Source: Mesorhizobium sp. WSM3626 (GTDB lineage Bacteria; Pseudomonadota; Alphaproteobacteria; Rhizobiales; Rhizobiaceae). From it: DNA of 64,000 nucleotides. Below are positions 9,333 to 17,992 of the stretch, in pieces. Under the pieces are notes generated by a model. That model did not search any database and was not told the origin of the DNA. It worked only from the letters and a program-made list of their open reading frames with translations. Both the position numbers and the translations under genes were made by a program. The stretch covers positions 6,552 through 70,551 of the forward strand of contig NZ_AZUY01000001.1 of the NCBI RefSeq assembly GCF_000513935.1, read 5' to 3'. Within the stretch, counting starts at the first letter, position 1; each line of letters opens with the position of its first letter.

Positions 9333-10580
9333 TCACAGTTCCTTTTGCGCCAGTTCCCTGAATTCGTCGGGCACCGAGCGGGCCGCTTCCAGCGCCACCG
9401 TGCCGTAGCCGACCGCCTGTTTGCCGAAGCGCTCGCGGATCTTGTCGATGGCGCGGTCGGCGCCGAAGCGGGCGAGACCCTTTTGGCTGCCCGGGCGGCG
9501 CTTCTCGTCGGCGAGGCCGAGCGGCAGGTCGAGCTGCAGTTCGGCGCTTTCCTCCAGATGTGACACCGAGATCGCCAGCAGCGAGATGGTCTTCTCCCGC
9601 GGATGATCGGCGAGCACGCCGCGCACCAGGTCGCCGGCAATCTCGGCCAGCATGGCGGTCGCCGAGATCGGCTGCTCCAGCGTGATCGAGCGGGTGACGG
9701 CGCTGAGATCGGCAAAGCGCACGCGCACCGTCACCGTGCGGCCGGGGCGGTTCCTGGCGCGCAGCCGGCTGGCGACGCGGTCGGCCAGATGCAGCAGTGT
9801 CGGCACGATCACCCGCGCCACGGCCGGCTTTTGCCCGAGCGCCGACTGCGCGCCGGCCGAGTGCGCCCGGCGCTTCGTCTCCAGTCTGCGCGGATCGCGG
9901 TTCCAGGACAGGGCCGCAAGCTTTTCGCCGGCGGCGGGGCCGAGCAGCCGGGTCAGTGCGCCGCTGTGCGTCCGGGCCAGCTCGCCGATGGTCTCGACGC
10001 CGATCTCGGCCAGCCGGGCCCTGGTTGCCGGCCCGACGCCCCACATCAGCGCGACCGGCAAATCGTGCAGGAAGGCAAGTTCGGTGCCTGGATCGACCAC
10101 CACCAGCCCGTCGGGCTTGGCAACCTGCGAGGCGATCTTGGCCAAATGCTTAGTGCGCGCCACGCCGATCGAGATCGGCAGGCCGAGTTCGGCCCGCACA
10201 CGGCGGCGGATCACGGTCGCGATCTCCCGGGGGGAGCCGAACAAATGCGTGCAGCCGGCGACATCGGCGAAGGCCTCGTCGATGGAGATGCGCTCGACCA
10301 CCGGCGTGCAATCGTCGAGCACCTTGATCGCCGCGTCGCCCAGCCGCTGGTAGTGGCTGAAATTGCCGCCGACGAAGATCAATTGCGGGCAAAGCTCGCG
10401 CGCCTTGCGCCCCGGCATGCCGCCGCGCACGCCAAAAGCGCGCGCTTCGTAGGAGGCAGCGAGTACCACGCCGCCGCCAACCGCGATCGGCTTGCCGCGC
10501 AATGTCGGGTCGAGCAACTGCTCGACCGAGGCATAGAAGGCGTCGAGGTCGGCATGCAGGATGGTGGCCGTCGTTTCCAT
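9333..10580 (-). CDS. dinB: DNA polymerase IV (Y-family, translesion)
   Basis: 415 residues. The catalytic palm begins HADLDAFYASVE (first metal ligands), and the second metal site is in RISIDEAFADVAG. The steric-gate and fingers region SYEARAFGVRGGM and the helix-hairpin-helix GVGPATRARLAEIGV follow, then a little-finger domain. It extends primers past damaged templates and is error-prone. The internal ATG at 10580 gives the usual family N-terminus; the open frame upstream is not conserved. A LexA-type box lies 35 bp upstream, so SOS induction is expected. It converges with the excalibur gene. Confidence 0.95.
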   Translation of the reverse strand: METTATILHADLDAFYASVEQLLDPTLRGKPIAVGGGVVLAASYEARAFGVRGGMPGRKARELCPQLIFVGGNFSHYQRLGDAAIKVLDDCTPVVERISIDEAFADVAGCTHLFGSPREIATVIRRRVRAELGLPISIGVARTKHLAKIASQVAKPDGLVVVDPGTELAFLHDLPVALMWGVGPATRARLAEIGVETIGELARTHSGALTRLLGPAAGEKLAALSWNRDPRRLETKRRAHSAGAQSALGQKPAVARVIVPTLLHLADRVASRLRARNRPGRTVTVRVRFADLSAVTRSITLEQPISATAMLAEIAGDLVRGVLADHPREKTISLLAISVSHLEESAELQLDLPLGLADEKRRPGSQKGLARFGADRAIDKIRERFGKQAVGYGTVALEAARSVPDEFRELAQKEL

Positions 10581-10614
10581 CCTGTTCCGCTCATCCGCGA
10601 TTGCTGATAGACCG

Positions 10615-10629
10615 AAACAAATAGAGAAC
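10615..10629 (-). promoter_or_regulatory. LexA-type SOS box of dinB
   Basis: Read on the minus strand the site is GTTCtctatttGTTT, one base from the alphaproteobacterial LexA consensus GTTC-N7-GTTC. It lies 35 bp upstream of the dinB start, within the expected promoter. Confidence 0.7.
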
Positions 10630-10696
10630 AAATGCAGATCGTTGTCAATGCGGGGCCGTAGGATCCGTCCTTCTTCCACGGGGGACGAGGAAAGGC

Positions 10697-11113
10697 CTAG
10701 ACAATATGTTCGGCCCGCAGCGCTGCCTTCATGCGTTCCAGCGCCGGCTCGCCGCCGGCCGCCAGTTCTTCTGCGATGCGGGCAAGTTGACCGTCGGCCT
10801 TGCGATGCCTGCTGCCCCAGGCGCCGAGCGTGGCCAGCACCGGCAAGAGGTCGATGCCGGCTTCGGTCAGCCGGTAGATCGCCTTCAGCCCGTGGGTGGG
10901 ATCGTCGCTGCGGGTGAGGATGCCTTCACCCTGCAGCGTCTGCAGCCGCTCGGCCAATGTGCGCGAGGAGATGCCTTCATCGGATTGCAGGAACTCGCGA
11001 AAATGCCTTTTGCCAGCGAAGACCAAGTCGCGGATGATGAGCAGCGTCCAGCGGTCGCCGAGCAGTTCCAGCGACAGGTTGATCGGACAACCGGATCTTT
11101 CGCGCGTCGACAT
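10697..11113 (-). CDS. HxlR family transcriptional regulator
   Basis: 138 residues. A single winged helix-turn-helix with the HxlR signature: CPINLSLELLGDRWTLLIIRDL (residues 9-30, with the conserved Cys9) followed by HFREFLQSDEGISSRTLAERLQTLQ. HxlR members often sense electrophiles or oxidants through that Cys. It is divergent from a NAD(P)H-binding gene over a 122-bp A+T-rich spacer, the standard arrangement in which such a repressor controls a detoxifying reductase. Autoregulation is likely. Confidence 0.93.
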   Translation of the reverse strand: MSTRERSGCPINLSLELLGDRWTLLIIRDLVFAGKRHFREFLQSDEGISSRTLAERLQTLQGEGILTRSDDPTHGLKAIYRLTEAGIDLLPVLATLGAWGSRHRKADGQLARIAEELAAGGEPALERMKAALRAEHIV

Positions 11114-11117
11114 CTCT

Positions 11118-11179
11118 ATGGTTCCGTTTTTATATCACTTCACTATTGACATCATTATCCATTTGCGTCAAATGGTTCC
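11118..11179. promoter_or_regulatory. Divergent promoter region with repeated ATGGTTCC motif
   Basis: The octamer ATGGTTCC occurs at 11118-11125 and again at 11172-11179, in the A+T-rich gap between the HxlR gene and the NmrA-like gene. Paired sites near both starts are compatible with HxlR binding. A TTGACA at 11146 is a possible -35 element, without a convincing -10. Confidence 0.3.
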
Positions 11180-11235
11180 ATAAGTAAATCATTTTTCGGC
11201 CGAAGAGCTCGCGGTCTCGACAGGAGGAAGACATC

Positions 11236-12108
11236 GTGGACCAGGGGAAAACCAGCGCGCCAAGGACCGTCGTGGTTGTCGGCGCCACCAGTGAGGTCGG
11301 CGCGCAGGTCGCTTCCGTGCTCACGGGGCAGGGGCATGCGGTGCGCGGCGTGGCGCGCGGTCTGGGTGTCGCGCTCGACGATGCCGCGGCACTCGCATCC
11401 GCCTTCTCCGGCGCCGACAGCGCCTATGTGATGATCCCCTTCGATATCACCGCGCCGGATCTCCACCGCTTCGAGGACGAAGTCAGCGGGCGCCTGGCGA
11501 CGGCGATCAGGACTTCGGGCGTGCGCCGCGTCGTGCTGCTCAGCGGCCTCAATGCCCATCTCAGGATGGGGACTTCGCTGGGCGCCGCGAGGATGGAGGA
11601 GCGGCTCGAGGCACTCGGACTCGACGAGCTGGTGTTCTTGCGCGCCTCCTTCTTCATGGAGAACTTTGCCAGAGGCATGGGCTTTGTCGAGCAGGCCGCT
11701 TCCGGTGTCTTCGCCACGCCCTTCCGCGGCGACCTGCCGATGCCGCTGATCGCCACGCGCGACGTCGGTCAGCGCGCCGCCGCCTTGCTTGGGTCGGAGC
11801 ATTTTCCGGCCGGGCGCGTCGTCGAGCTGCATGGTGGCGGGTATCATCCTTTCGAGAAGGTGACCGAAATTCTCGGCAAGGCGATCGGGAAGGCGGTGAG
11901 CTACCATGCGGCACCTTTCGCCGATGCTCGCGCCGGCATGATCGCCGGCGGCCTGTCGGCGAGCTTCGCCGATGCGCTGGGCGAGACGGCGGCGAGCTTC
12001 AACAAGGGCGAGCGATGGGCGTTGGAAGCGCCGTCGCCCGACAATGCCACGCCGACTACTTTCGAAGCCTGGGCACGCGACTTCGCCCGCTCGCGTGGCG
12101 CTGCCTGA
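11236..12108 (+). CDS. NmrA-like NAD(P)H-binding protein
   Basis: 290 residues. An atypical SDR with an N-terminal Rossmann motif (VVVVGATSEVGAQVASVL, residues 12-29) and no YxxxK pair, as in NmrA and quinone oxidoreductase-like proteins. ATRDVGQRAAALL near 180 is the usual 'DVG/DIA' region of this family. It starts with GTG after a strong AGGAGGA site. Likely roles are NADPH sensing or reduction of quinones. It is the first gene of the cluster divergent from the HxlR regulator; a related paralogue follows at 12857. Confidence 0.88.
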   Translation: MDQGKTSAPRTVVVVGATSEVGAQVASVLTGQGHAVRGVARGLGVALDDAAALASAFSGADSAYVMIPFDITAPDLHRFEDEVSGRLATAIRTSGVRRVVLLSGLNAHLRMGTSLGAARMEERLEALGLDELVFLRASFFMENFARGMGFVEQAASGVFATPFRGDLPMPLIATRDVGQRAAALLGSEHFPAGRVVELHGGGYHPFEKVTEILGKAIGKAVSYHAAPFADARAGMIAGGLSASFADALGETAASFNKGERWALEAPSPDNATPTTFEAWARDFARSRGAA

Positions 12109-12145
12109 TCCCTCCCATACTGAATCCGGAAACGAGGACACCCCG

Positions 12146-12733
12146 ATGAAAAAGCTCATTCTTCAGATGCAGATGTCGGTCGACGGTTTCGTCGGCGCCG
12201 ATGCTGATCACCCGTGGCAGCTCTGGGAGTGGGGCGACGACAATGGCTGGGACGCCGAGCTGAAACAGGATTTCAACGCCGTGTTCGCCGGCATCGACAC
12301 CATCCTGCTCAGCCGCAAGATGGCCGAGGAGGGTTATCTCACCCATTGGGGCAATGCGGCGAGGAAATATCCGGCCGATCCGTTCTATGCCTTCGCCCGG
12401 CGCATCGTCGACGCGCGCAAGGTGGTGCCGAGCGACAGGCTCGAGGCCTCGCGTTGGGAGCGCACGACGGTGGTGAGCGGCGACCTGCCGCGCGAGGTCA
12501 ACGCGCTGAAGGCGGGCGAGGGCAGCGACATGGCCGTCTTCGGCGGCGCCGGTTTTGCGTCGGCGCTGATCGCGGCCGGGCTGATCGACGAGTTCCAGCT
12601 GTTCGTCAATCCTGCCGTGCTGGGCGCCGGCCGTCGCATCTTCGACCAAGGTGGGTTTCGGAACCTGCGGCTGCTTGGTTCTAAGGCCTATGCCTGCGGC
12701 ATGGTGGTCAGCCGCTACGCGCCGGCAGGCTGA
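12146..12733 (+). CDS. Dihydrofolate reductase family protein (RibD C-terminal type)
   Basis: 195 residues. It begins KKLILQMQMSVDGFVGA, the usual first strand of the RibD-C/DHFR-like fold. LSRKMAEEG and DMAVFGGAGFASALIAAGLIDEFQLFVNPAVLGAGR supply the NADPH-binding and C-terminal signature. These proteins reduce unknown substrates and are not true folate enzymes. The ATG is 38 bp after the preceding NmrA-like gene, so the two are probably co-transcribed. A second member lies at 14782. Confidence 0.9.
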   Translation: MKKLILQMQMSVDGFVGADADHPWQLWEWGDDNGWDAELKQDFNAVFAGIDTILLSRKMAEEGYLTHWGNAARKYPADPFYAFARRIVDARKVVPSDRLEASRWERTTVVSGDLPREVNALKAGEGSDMAVFGGAGFASALIAAGLIDEFQLFVNPAVLGAGRRIFDQGGFRNLRLLGSKAYACGMVVSRYAPAG

Positions 12734-12856
12734 TTGCCGGCGCACAGGCCTGGCGGCAAAAAAGACGTTTGGCCGGAATCCTTTGCCCGCTTCTCTTCGT
12801 CTTCAAGGGCGGTCGTCGCAAGGGCGGCCGCATCAATCTGAATGGAGAGACAGACC

Positions 12857-13732
12857 ATGATCCTGGTGACAGGCGCCACCGGCTTGAACGGCAAGGCAAT
12901 CGTGCGCGAGTTCGCGCGGCAGAAGCATAAAGTGAGGGCGCTGGTTCGCGATCTGGACCGGGCATCGGCGGCGGGGCTCGGCGGACTTGCCGGCGTCGAC
13001 CTGATCGAGGGCGATATGCGCCGGCCGGACACGCTTGGCGCGGCACTTAGTGGCATTGATCGCGTGCTGATGATTTCGACCGCGGCCGAAGACATGGTCG
13101 AGACGCAGTGTCGTTTCATCGATGCCTGCAAGCAGGCCGGCGTCGCGCATGTGGTGAAGTTTTCCGGCGCCGAATCCAACATCGGCTATGACGCGACGAA
13201 GTTCCGCTTCACGCGCATGCATGAGGAAATCGAGCGCTATCTCGAAGCGGCCGGGATGGCGTGGACCCACCTTCGCCCCAGCCAGTTCATGCAGGTCTAT
13301 TTGCGCGACGCGCCGACCATCGCCACCGAAGGCGCCTTCCATCTGGCGCTTGGCGACACCGAACTGTCGCCGGTCGATGTCGAGGATATCGCCAAGGTCG
13401 CCGTCCGGCTGCTGTGCGACGGTGGCCACGAAGGCGAGAGCCTCGACATGACCGGACCCGAGGCGCTGACGATGAGCGACATCGCGGCGCGGATATCGCA
13501 GGCGATCGGCAAGCTGGTCCGCTACGTCGATATCAGCCCGCGGGAGCGCCGGCGCAATCTGCTGGCCGCCGGTGTCCCCGCCGACTTCGCCGACGCACTG
13601 GACGAGCAATTGGCGGAGCGGCTTCGGCGGCCGAAATCGCGTGTGCATCTGGCGACGCATGAGATGTTCGGCGTGCGGCCGACGCCGTTCGTCGAATTCG
13701 CCCGGCGGCATGCCGCGATGTTTGGAGGCTGA
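12857..13732 (+). CDS. NmrA-like SDR, second copy in cluster
   Basis: About 291 residues. It begins MILVTGATGLNGKAIVREF, a TGATG-type Rossmann motif at the extreme N-terminus, and continues with VVKFSGAESN and the ELSPVDVEDIAKVAV region found in NmrA/YtfG (QorB)-like quinone reductases. The ATG at 12857 is preceded by GGAGAGA; an ATG at 12842 would place that site inside the gene. It belongs to the same family as the 11236 protein but is clearly diverged from it. Neighbouring reductases suggest electrophile or quinone handling. Confidence 0.88.
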   Translation: MILVTGATGLNGKAIVREFARQKHKVRALVRDLDRASAAGLGGLAGVDLIEGDMRRPDTLGAALSGIDRVLMISTAAEDMVETQCRFIDACKQAGVAHVVKFSGAESNIGYDATKFRFTRMHEEIERYLEAAGMAWTHLRPSQFMQVYLRDAPTIATEGAFHLALGDTELSPVDVEDIAKVAVRLLCDGGHEGESLDMTGPEALTMSDIAARISQAIGKLVRYVDISPRERRRNLLAAGVPADFADALDEQLAERLRRPKSRVHLATHEMFGVRPTPFVEFARRHAAMFGG

Positions 13733-13840
13733 GCGCGTCCGCAAAAAAGCGCCCACCGTCACGTATCCTTTTTGTCTGCCCGTACGTCTCTGCCTTCCGA
13801 AGGTCGCGTCTTCCGCGATCCGCAACCCGAGGAGAATATC

Positions 13841-14779
13841 ATGGCGAGCATCGAGAGCGAGGCAAACAGGAACCATTACGCTGTTATGGCGGCCAATGCG
13901 GACAAGCTGACCAGCCCGCAGGCGATCATCGACCACAACGATATCCACTGGACGGCGCTGACCGGCGAGCCGCGCGGCGTCGACTATATCGAGGTCGAGG
14001 CCGGCGGCATGCCGGCGATGTGGGTGGTGCCGAAAGGCGCCGACGAGCAGCGGGTGCTGTTTTATGCGCATGGCGGCGGCTTCATCGGCGGCTCGATCTA
14101 CACCCACCGCAAGCTGGTCGGCCATCTCGCCAAGGCCGTCGGCTGCCGGGCGCTGCTCTACGACTATCCGCTGGCGCATCAAGCCAAGCATCCGGCCCAG
14201 CTCGAGGCCGCGATATCGGCCTGGAACTGGCTCGTCGACCAGGGCTTCGAGCCCGGGCGGATCGTGATTGCCGGCGACTCCTGCGGCGCGGTGCCGACCT
14301 ATGGCGTCCTGCAGCGGCTGCGTGCGCAAGGGCGGCCACTGCCGGTCGCCACGCTGATCATCTCCGGCTGGTTCGACATGGCGCTGACCGCCGCCAGCTA
14401 TGAGACCAACCGCGAAAAAGATCCGGCGTTCGCCAGGGAAGCCGTCGACTGGCTGGCGGCCAATTTCATCGGCGATGCCGATCGGCGTGATCCCGAGGTC
14501 AGCCCGCTCTATGCCGATCTCTCCGGCTTTCCACCCCTCTTCCTGCAAGCCGGCGCCGACGAGACGCTGGTCGACGAAAGCCGCATGTTCGCCGAGCGGG
14601 CGAGGCAGGCGGGGGTCGAGACGCGGCTCGATGTCTTTGACGGCATGCTGCACTCCTTCCAGATGATGGCCGGGCGGGCGCCGGAGGCCGACGATGCCAT
14701 TGCCCGCTTCGCCGCCTGGGTACGGCCGATATTGGGACTGACGGCTGCCGGTGAGAAGACCCCGGAAAAGGCGGCGTGA
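13841..14779 (+). CDS. Alpha/beta hydrolase, HSL-type esterase
   Basis: 312 residues. The oxyanion HGGG motif (YAHGGGFIGGS near 77), the nucleophile elbow IAGDSCGAVPT (catalytic Ser near 148), an acid in LQAGADETLVDE near 246, and the catalytic His in DGMLHSFQM near 276 define a hormone-sensitive-lipase family carboxylesterase acting on short acyl esters. No signal peptide, so it is cytoplasmic. The ATG follows GAGGAGA. It overlaps or abuts the next reductase gene (stop at 14779, next ATG at 14782), which argues for one operon. Confidence 0.92.
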   Translation: MASIESEANRNHYAVMAANADKLTSPQAIIDHNDIHWTALTGEPRGVDYIEVEAGGMPAMWVVPKGADEQRVLFYAHGGGFIGGSIYTHRKLVGHLAKAVGCRALLYDYPLAHQAKHPAQLEAAISAWNWLVDQGFEPGRIVIAGDSCGAVPTYGVLQRLRAQGRPLPVATLIISGWFDMALTAASYETNREKDPAFAREAVDWLAANFIGDADRRDPEVSPLYADLSGFPPLFLQAGADETLVDESRMFAERARQAGVETRLDVFDGMLHSFQMMAGRAPEADDAIARFAAWVRPILGLTAAGEKTPEKAA

Positions 14780-14781
14780 GC

Positions 14782-15312
14782 ATGCGACGGCTGATCGTGT
14801 CGAGTTTCGTCTCGCTGGACGGCGTCATCGAGGGGCCGATGACATGGGCCTCGCCGTTCTTCGTCGGAGAGAATGTGGACCACGCCTTGCAGGCGCTTTC
14901 GAACGTCGAGTTCTTCCTGCTTGGCCGCGCCACCTACGAGATGTTCTTCGCGCGCTGGCCCGGGATCAAGGGTCCGTACATGGACCGCATCAACGGCCTG
15001 AAGAAGCTGGTCGCCTCGACGACGCTGAAGACGGTGTCGTGGAATGCCACGCTCATCAACGGCGACGTGGCCGAGGCGCTGGCGGCGCTGAAACGCCAGC
15101 CGGGCGGCGACATCCTGAAATATGGCGTGTCGCAGCTCGACCGCACCTTGCTTTCCGCGGGGCTGGTGGACGAGTATCATCTGTCGATCGTGCCGACATG
15201 GGTCGGGCACGGCAAGCGCGCCTTCGACGATGTTGGCCCCATCAACCTCGATCTTGTCGGCACGCATCGTTTCGACAATGGTGTGGTGACCCTGATCTAT
15301 GTGCCGCGATGA
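14782..15312 (+). CDS. Dihydrofolate reductase family protein, second copy
   Basis: About 176 residues. It begins MRRLIVSSFVSLDGVIEG, followed by LLGRATYEMF and DILKYGVSQLDRTLLSAGLVDEYHLSIVPTWVG, the RibD-C/DHFR-like pattern. The ATG at 14782 is chosen; a GTG at 14776 would overlap the preceding stop. Its own stop overlaps the sigma-factor start by ATGA, so translation of the two is coupled. It is distinct in sequence from the 12146 paralogue. Substrate unknown. Confidence 0.9.
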   Translation: MRRLIVSSFVSLDGVIEGPMTWASPFFVGENVDHALQALSNVEFFLLGRATYEMFFARWPGIKGPYMDRINGLKKLVASTTLKTVSWNATLINGDVAEALAALKRQPGGDILKYGVSQLDRTLLSAGLVDEYHLSIVPTWVGHGKRAFDDVGPINLDLVGTHRFDNGVVTLIYVPR

Positions 15313-16241
15313 ACCAGCAGATCCGCAAATCTTTCGACACGGCGCAAGGCATGCGGGCCTGGCCTGAGCCCGACCGCGTGTTCGACCTGCGCTATGCCGC
15401 GTTCCTGGAGACCGTTTCGCATCTGCGCGCCAGGCTGCATCGCTATTGCGCGCGCATGACCGGCTCGGCGCTGGATGGCGAGGACATCATGCAGGAGGCG
15501 CTGTTCGAGGCCTATCGCAAGATCGAGCTGCTCGACGATGCGCAAGCGCTACGGCCGTGGCTTTTCCGCATCGCGCACAACAGGTGCATCGATTTCATCC
15601 GCAATCGCCGCACGCGGCACGCGGCCGAGGCCTCCTATGCCGGCGACGACATCGTGCTGCCGGTCGAGCCGGCCGGTCCGGGGGCCGGCCGCGCCATCGA
15701 GCGCCTGGTCGTGCATCTGCCACCGAAGGAGCGCGCCTGCGTGCTGCTCAAGGATGTCTTCGACCATTCGCTGGAGGAGATCGCCGACCTCGTCGGTTCG
15801 ACATCGGGCGGCGTCAAGTCGGCGCTCAATCGCGGCCGCGCCAAGCTCGCCGCCTTGCCGGCGCAACCGGTCGCGGCGCCGCCACACGATCCTGAACTGG
15901 AGCGGCTGCTCGACCGCTATGTCGCGCTCTTCAATGCGAGGGACTGGGACGGCGTGCGGGCGCTGACCAGCGCCGATGCGCGCCTGCAGGTTTCGGACTG
16001 CTACAACGGCCTGCTCTCGGCCTCGCCCTACTTCGTGGAATATGAGCGCAACGAGCTGCCCTGGCGCATGCGGCCGGGCGCGTTCGAAGGGGAGATCGTG
16101 CTGGTCGTCGACAGGCAATATGGCGAGGTCTGGCGGCCGGCCTATCTGGTGCGGGTCCGTGCCGATGGCGGCGTGATCAAGAGCATTGCCGACTATTACG
16201 CGTGTCCCTGGATCCTGGAGATGGCGGCCGCCGACGGATGA
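15309..16241 (+). CDS. ECF sigma factor with C-terminal SnoaL-like domain
   Basis: 310 residues. Sigma region 2 (LRPWLFRIAHNRCIDFIRNRR) covers about residues 25-100 and region 4 (LPPKERACVLLKDVFDHSLEEIADLVG) about 135-195. An extra C-terminal SnoaL/NTF2-like domain of about 115 residues follows, as in ECF41-like groups whose tail tunes sigma activity. It is the last gene of the reductase and esterase run and is coupled to the preceding reductase by an ATGA overlap. No anti-sigma gene follows. ECF41-type members usually sit beside a carboxymuconolactone decarboxylase or oxidoreductase; here the partners are reductases. Confidence 0.9.
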   Translation: MNQQIRKSFDTAQGMRAWPEPDRVFDLRYAAFLETVSHLRARLHRYCARMTGSALDGEDIMQEALFEAYRKIELLDDAQALRPWLFRIAHNRCIDFIRNRRTRHAAEASYAGDDIVLPVEPAGPGAGRAIERLVVHLPPKERACVLLKDVFDHSLEEIADLVGSTSGGVKSALNRGRAKLAALPAQPVAAPPHDPELERLLDRYVALFNARDWDGVRALTSADARLQVSDCYNGLLSASPYFVEYERNELPWRMRPGAFEGEIVLVVDRQYGEVWRPAYLVRVRADGGVIKSIADYYACPWILEMAAADG

Positions 16242-16528
16242 GGAAGCTCGGCATTGAAGACCTTCGGAAATAGCAGTGGCGAGAAGAAGTTCTTCTGCAA
16301 AATGCGCGTGGGGATGGCCTATGTGGGCAGCACTAAGATGATTGGGTTTACCTCCGCAGGTGGGCAGGTTTCACTGAATCCCAAGGTCTACGAAAGCCAT
16401 GCCGGGGACATGACGATGCCATACCCCAGCTTTCGGATTTGAAGGCTGGCAAGCCCAGCACGCGAGATGTCGGCAATTGCGCTCCGGCGAAATGATCCGC
16501 CGAGGCCGGCGGGGACTTCTGTTCGCAC

Positions 16529-17272
16529 TCACTTCGCGTCATGAAAAATGATGCCGACAGTATGGCGCATGCCTGAGCGCAGGCGACTGACGCCGTGGCG
16601 CAGATTGACGCGGTAATTGCCTTTGCTTCCCTGCACCGGCCGGTTGTGGACGGCGAAAGCCACCGCGTCGCCCTGGCGCAAGGGCACCACTTCGACCCGG
16701 CTCTGCATGCGCGGCCGCTGTTCGGTCAGCGCGAATTCGCCGCCGGTGAAATCCTCGCCGGGCTCGGAAAGCAGGATCGCCACCTGCAGCGGGAAGGCGA
16801 GGTCGCCGTAGAGGTCCTGGTGCAGGCAGTTGAAGTCGCCAGGCACATATTGCAGCAAGAGCGGCGTCGGCCTGACCTGGCCGGCGGCATGGCACTGTTC
16901 GAGAAACGCTGCATGCGTGCTGGGGTAGCGCATGGCGATCCCCATGCGCTCGTTCCACCGGTTGGCGACCTCGGCCAGCTTCGGATAGAGGGCGCCGCGC
17001 AGGCCGCCGATGAGATCGGGCAAGGGATAGCGGAAATAACGGTATTCACCCTTGCCGAAGCCATGCCTGGCCATGTGGATATGGCTGCGGAAATGCTGCT
17101 CCTGGGGGTAGAGGCCGGCGAGCTGCCGGCACTCTCGCGGTGACAGCAGCTTTTCCATCACCGCGCAGCCGAAGCCGTCGAGCTCGGCCGTGAGTGCCGG
17201 CCAGTCGTAGGCGGCGATGCGTGTCTCGGCGGCTTCGACCAGCGACGATGCAACCCTGGCGTCGGCGTTCAT
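16529..17272 (-). CDS. 2OG-Fe(II) oxygenase in the alkylation-repair cluster
   Basis: 247 residues. The jelly-roll core carries the HxD iron ligands in CLHQDLYGD (near 150), a distal His in NLRHGVSRL and an Arg in [11 protein letters not shown] for 2-oxoglutarate. It matches prolyl-4-hydroxylase-like oxygenases rather than canonical AlkB. Its start overlaps the stop of the Ogt-type methyltransferase by 4 bp (ATGA), so they are co-translated. That linkage suggests a role in handling alkylation damage, possibly oxidative demethylation; this is inference from context. Confidence 0.85.
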   Translation of the reverse strand: MNADARVASSLVEAAETRIAAYDWPALTAELDGFGCAVMEKLLSPRECRQLAGLYPQEQHFRSHIHMARHGFGKGEYRYFRYPLPDLIGGLRGALYPKLAEVANRWNERMGIAMRYPSTHAAFLEQCHAAGQVRPTPLLLQYVPGDFNCLHQDLYGDLAFPLQVAILLSEPGEDFTGGEFALTEQRPRMQSRVEVVPLRQGDAVAFAVHNRPVQGSKGNYRVNLRHGVSRLRSGMRHTVGIIFHDAK

Positions 17273-17820
17273 ATCGCGGCCTCCCTTTCCAGCAAGGCGC
17301 GCTTGCGTTCGATCCCCCAGCGGTAGCCGGACAGCGAGCCGTCGGCGCGTAGCACGCGGTGGCAAGGAATGCCGAGCGCGATGGCGTTGGCGGCACAGGC
17401 CGTCGCCACGGCGCGAGCGCCGTCCGGCATGCCGAGGCGCCGGGCAAGGGCGGTGTAGGTGGTGGTGGCGCCGCACGGGATCGTGCGCAGCGCCTTCCAC
17501 ACGCGCTGCTGGAAGGGCGTGCCGTGACGCATGTCGAGCGGCAGGTCGAGACCGGCGCCGGGCGTTTCGATGAAGCGCGCTGTCGCCGCGAGATCGTCAC
17601 GCAAGCCGGCATCGTCTTCGAGCAGAACCCTGCCGGGGAAGCGGTCGGCGAGGTCCTGTTCCAGCGTATTGGTGTCGAAACCGATCAGGATGCCGCAGAC
17701 GCCGACGGGGCTGCGCGCCACGAGGATGTTTCCAAGCGTGGACTGGCCGATGGCATAGGTGATGGTGTCGAGGGCGACGCCGGCGGCTGTCGCCGGCATA
17801 TGGGTTTGCATGTGGTTCAT
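17269..17820 (-). CDS. ogt: Methylated-DNA-protein-cysteine methyltransferase (Ogt type)
   Basis: 183 residues. It has the helix-turn-helix [27 protein letters not shown] and the suicide active site [19 protein letters not shown], whose Cys accepts methyl groups from O6-methylguanine. Unlike Ada it lacks the N-terminal Zn domain and the AraC domain. The ATG at 17820 has a strong AAGGAGTG site; longer N-termini are not supported. It shares the operon with the 2OG-Fe oxygenase and lies downstream of ada. Confidence 0.92.
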   Translation of the reverse strand: MNHMQTHMPATAAGVALDTITYAIGQSTLGNILVARSPVGVCGILIGFDTNTLEQDLADRFPGRVLLEDDAGLRDDLAATARFIETPGAGLDLPLDMRHGTPFQQRVWKALRTIPCGATTTYTALARRLGMPDGARAVATACAANAIALGIPCHRVLRADGSLSGYRWGIERKRALLEREAAI

Positions 17821-17941
17821 TGCCTTCACTCCTTGTTGTGCCTGAACCCTAGCCACGGGCCGGATGTTCCTCACTCCGGTGCTTGCTTTCAAATTGAAAT
17901 TTCAGCTCACGAGCGCTCACCACGACCGCCGAGTTCTGTAG

Positions 17942-17971
17942 CCCCCCTCTGTCCTGCCGGACAGAGGGGGC
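17942..17971. repeat. Short palindromic repeat of the CCCCCTCTGTCC family
   Basis: An inverted repeat with arms CCCCCCTCTGTCC and GGACAGAGGGGG around a tgcc loop, lying between the small gene downstream of ada and the ogt-type gene. It is the same family as 1907-1938. It could fold in the mRNA and separate the two halves of the repair cluster. Confidence 0.8.
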
Positions 17972-17992
17972 GCCGTAGAGCGCTAAGTGTAT

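Noticed and set aside
14751..15308. Long open frame running into the sigma-factor gene from upstream
   Set aside because: It is an out-of-phase reading of the second DHFR-like gene. The sigma factor starts at ATG 15309, with ATGA overlap.
16254..16442. A 62-codon plus-strand frame from TTG after the sigma factor
   Set aside because: No ribosome site, no recognisable domain, and the translation does not look like a conserved protein; the 287-bp gap is treated as empty.
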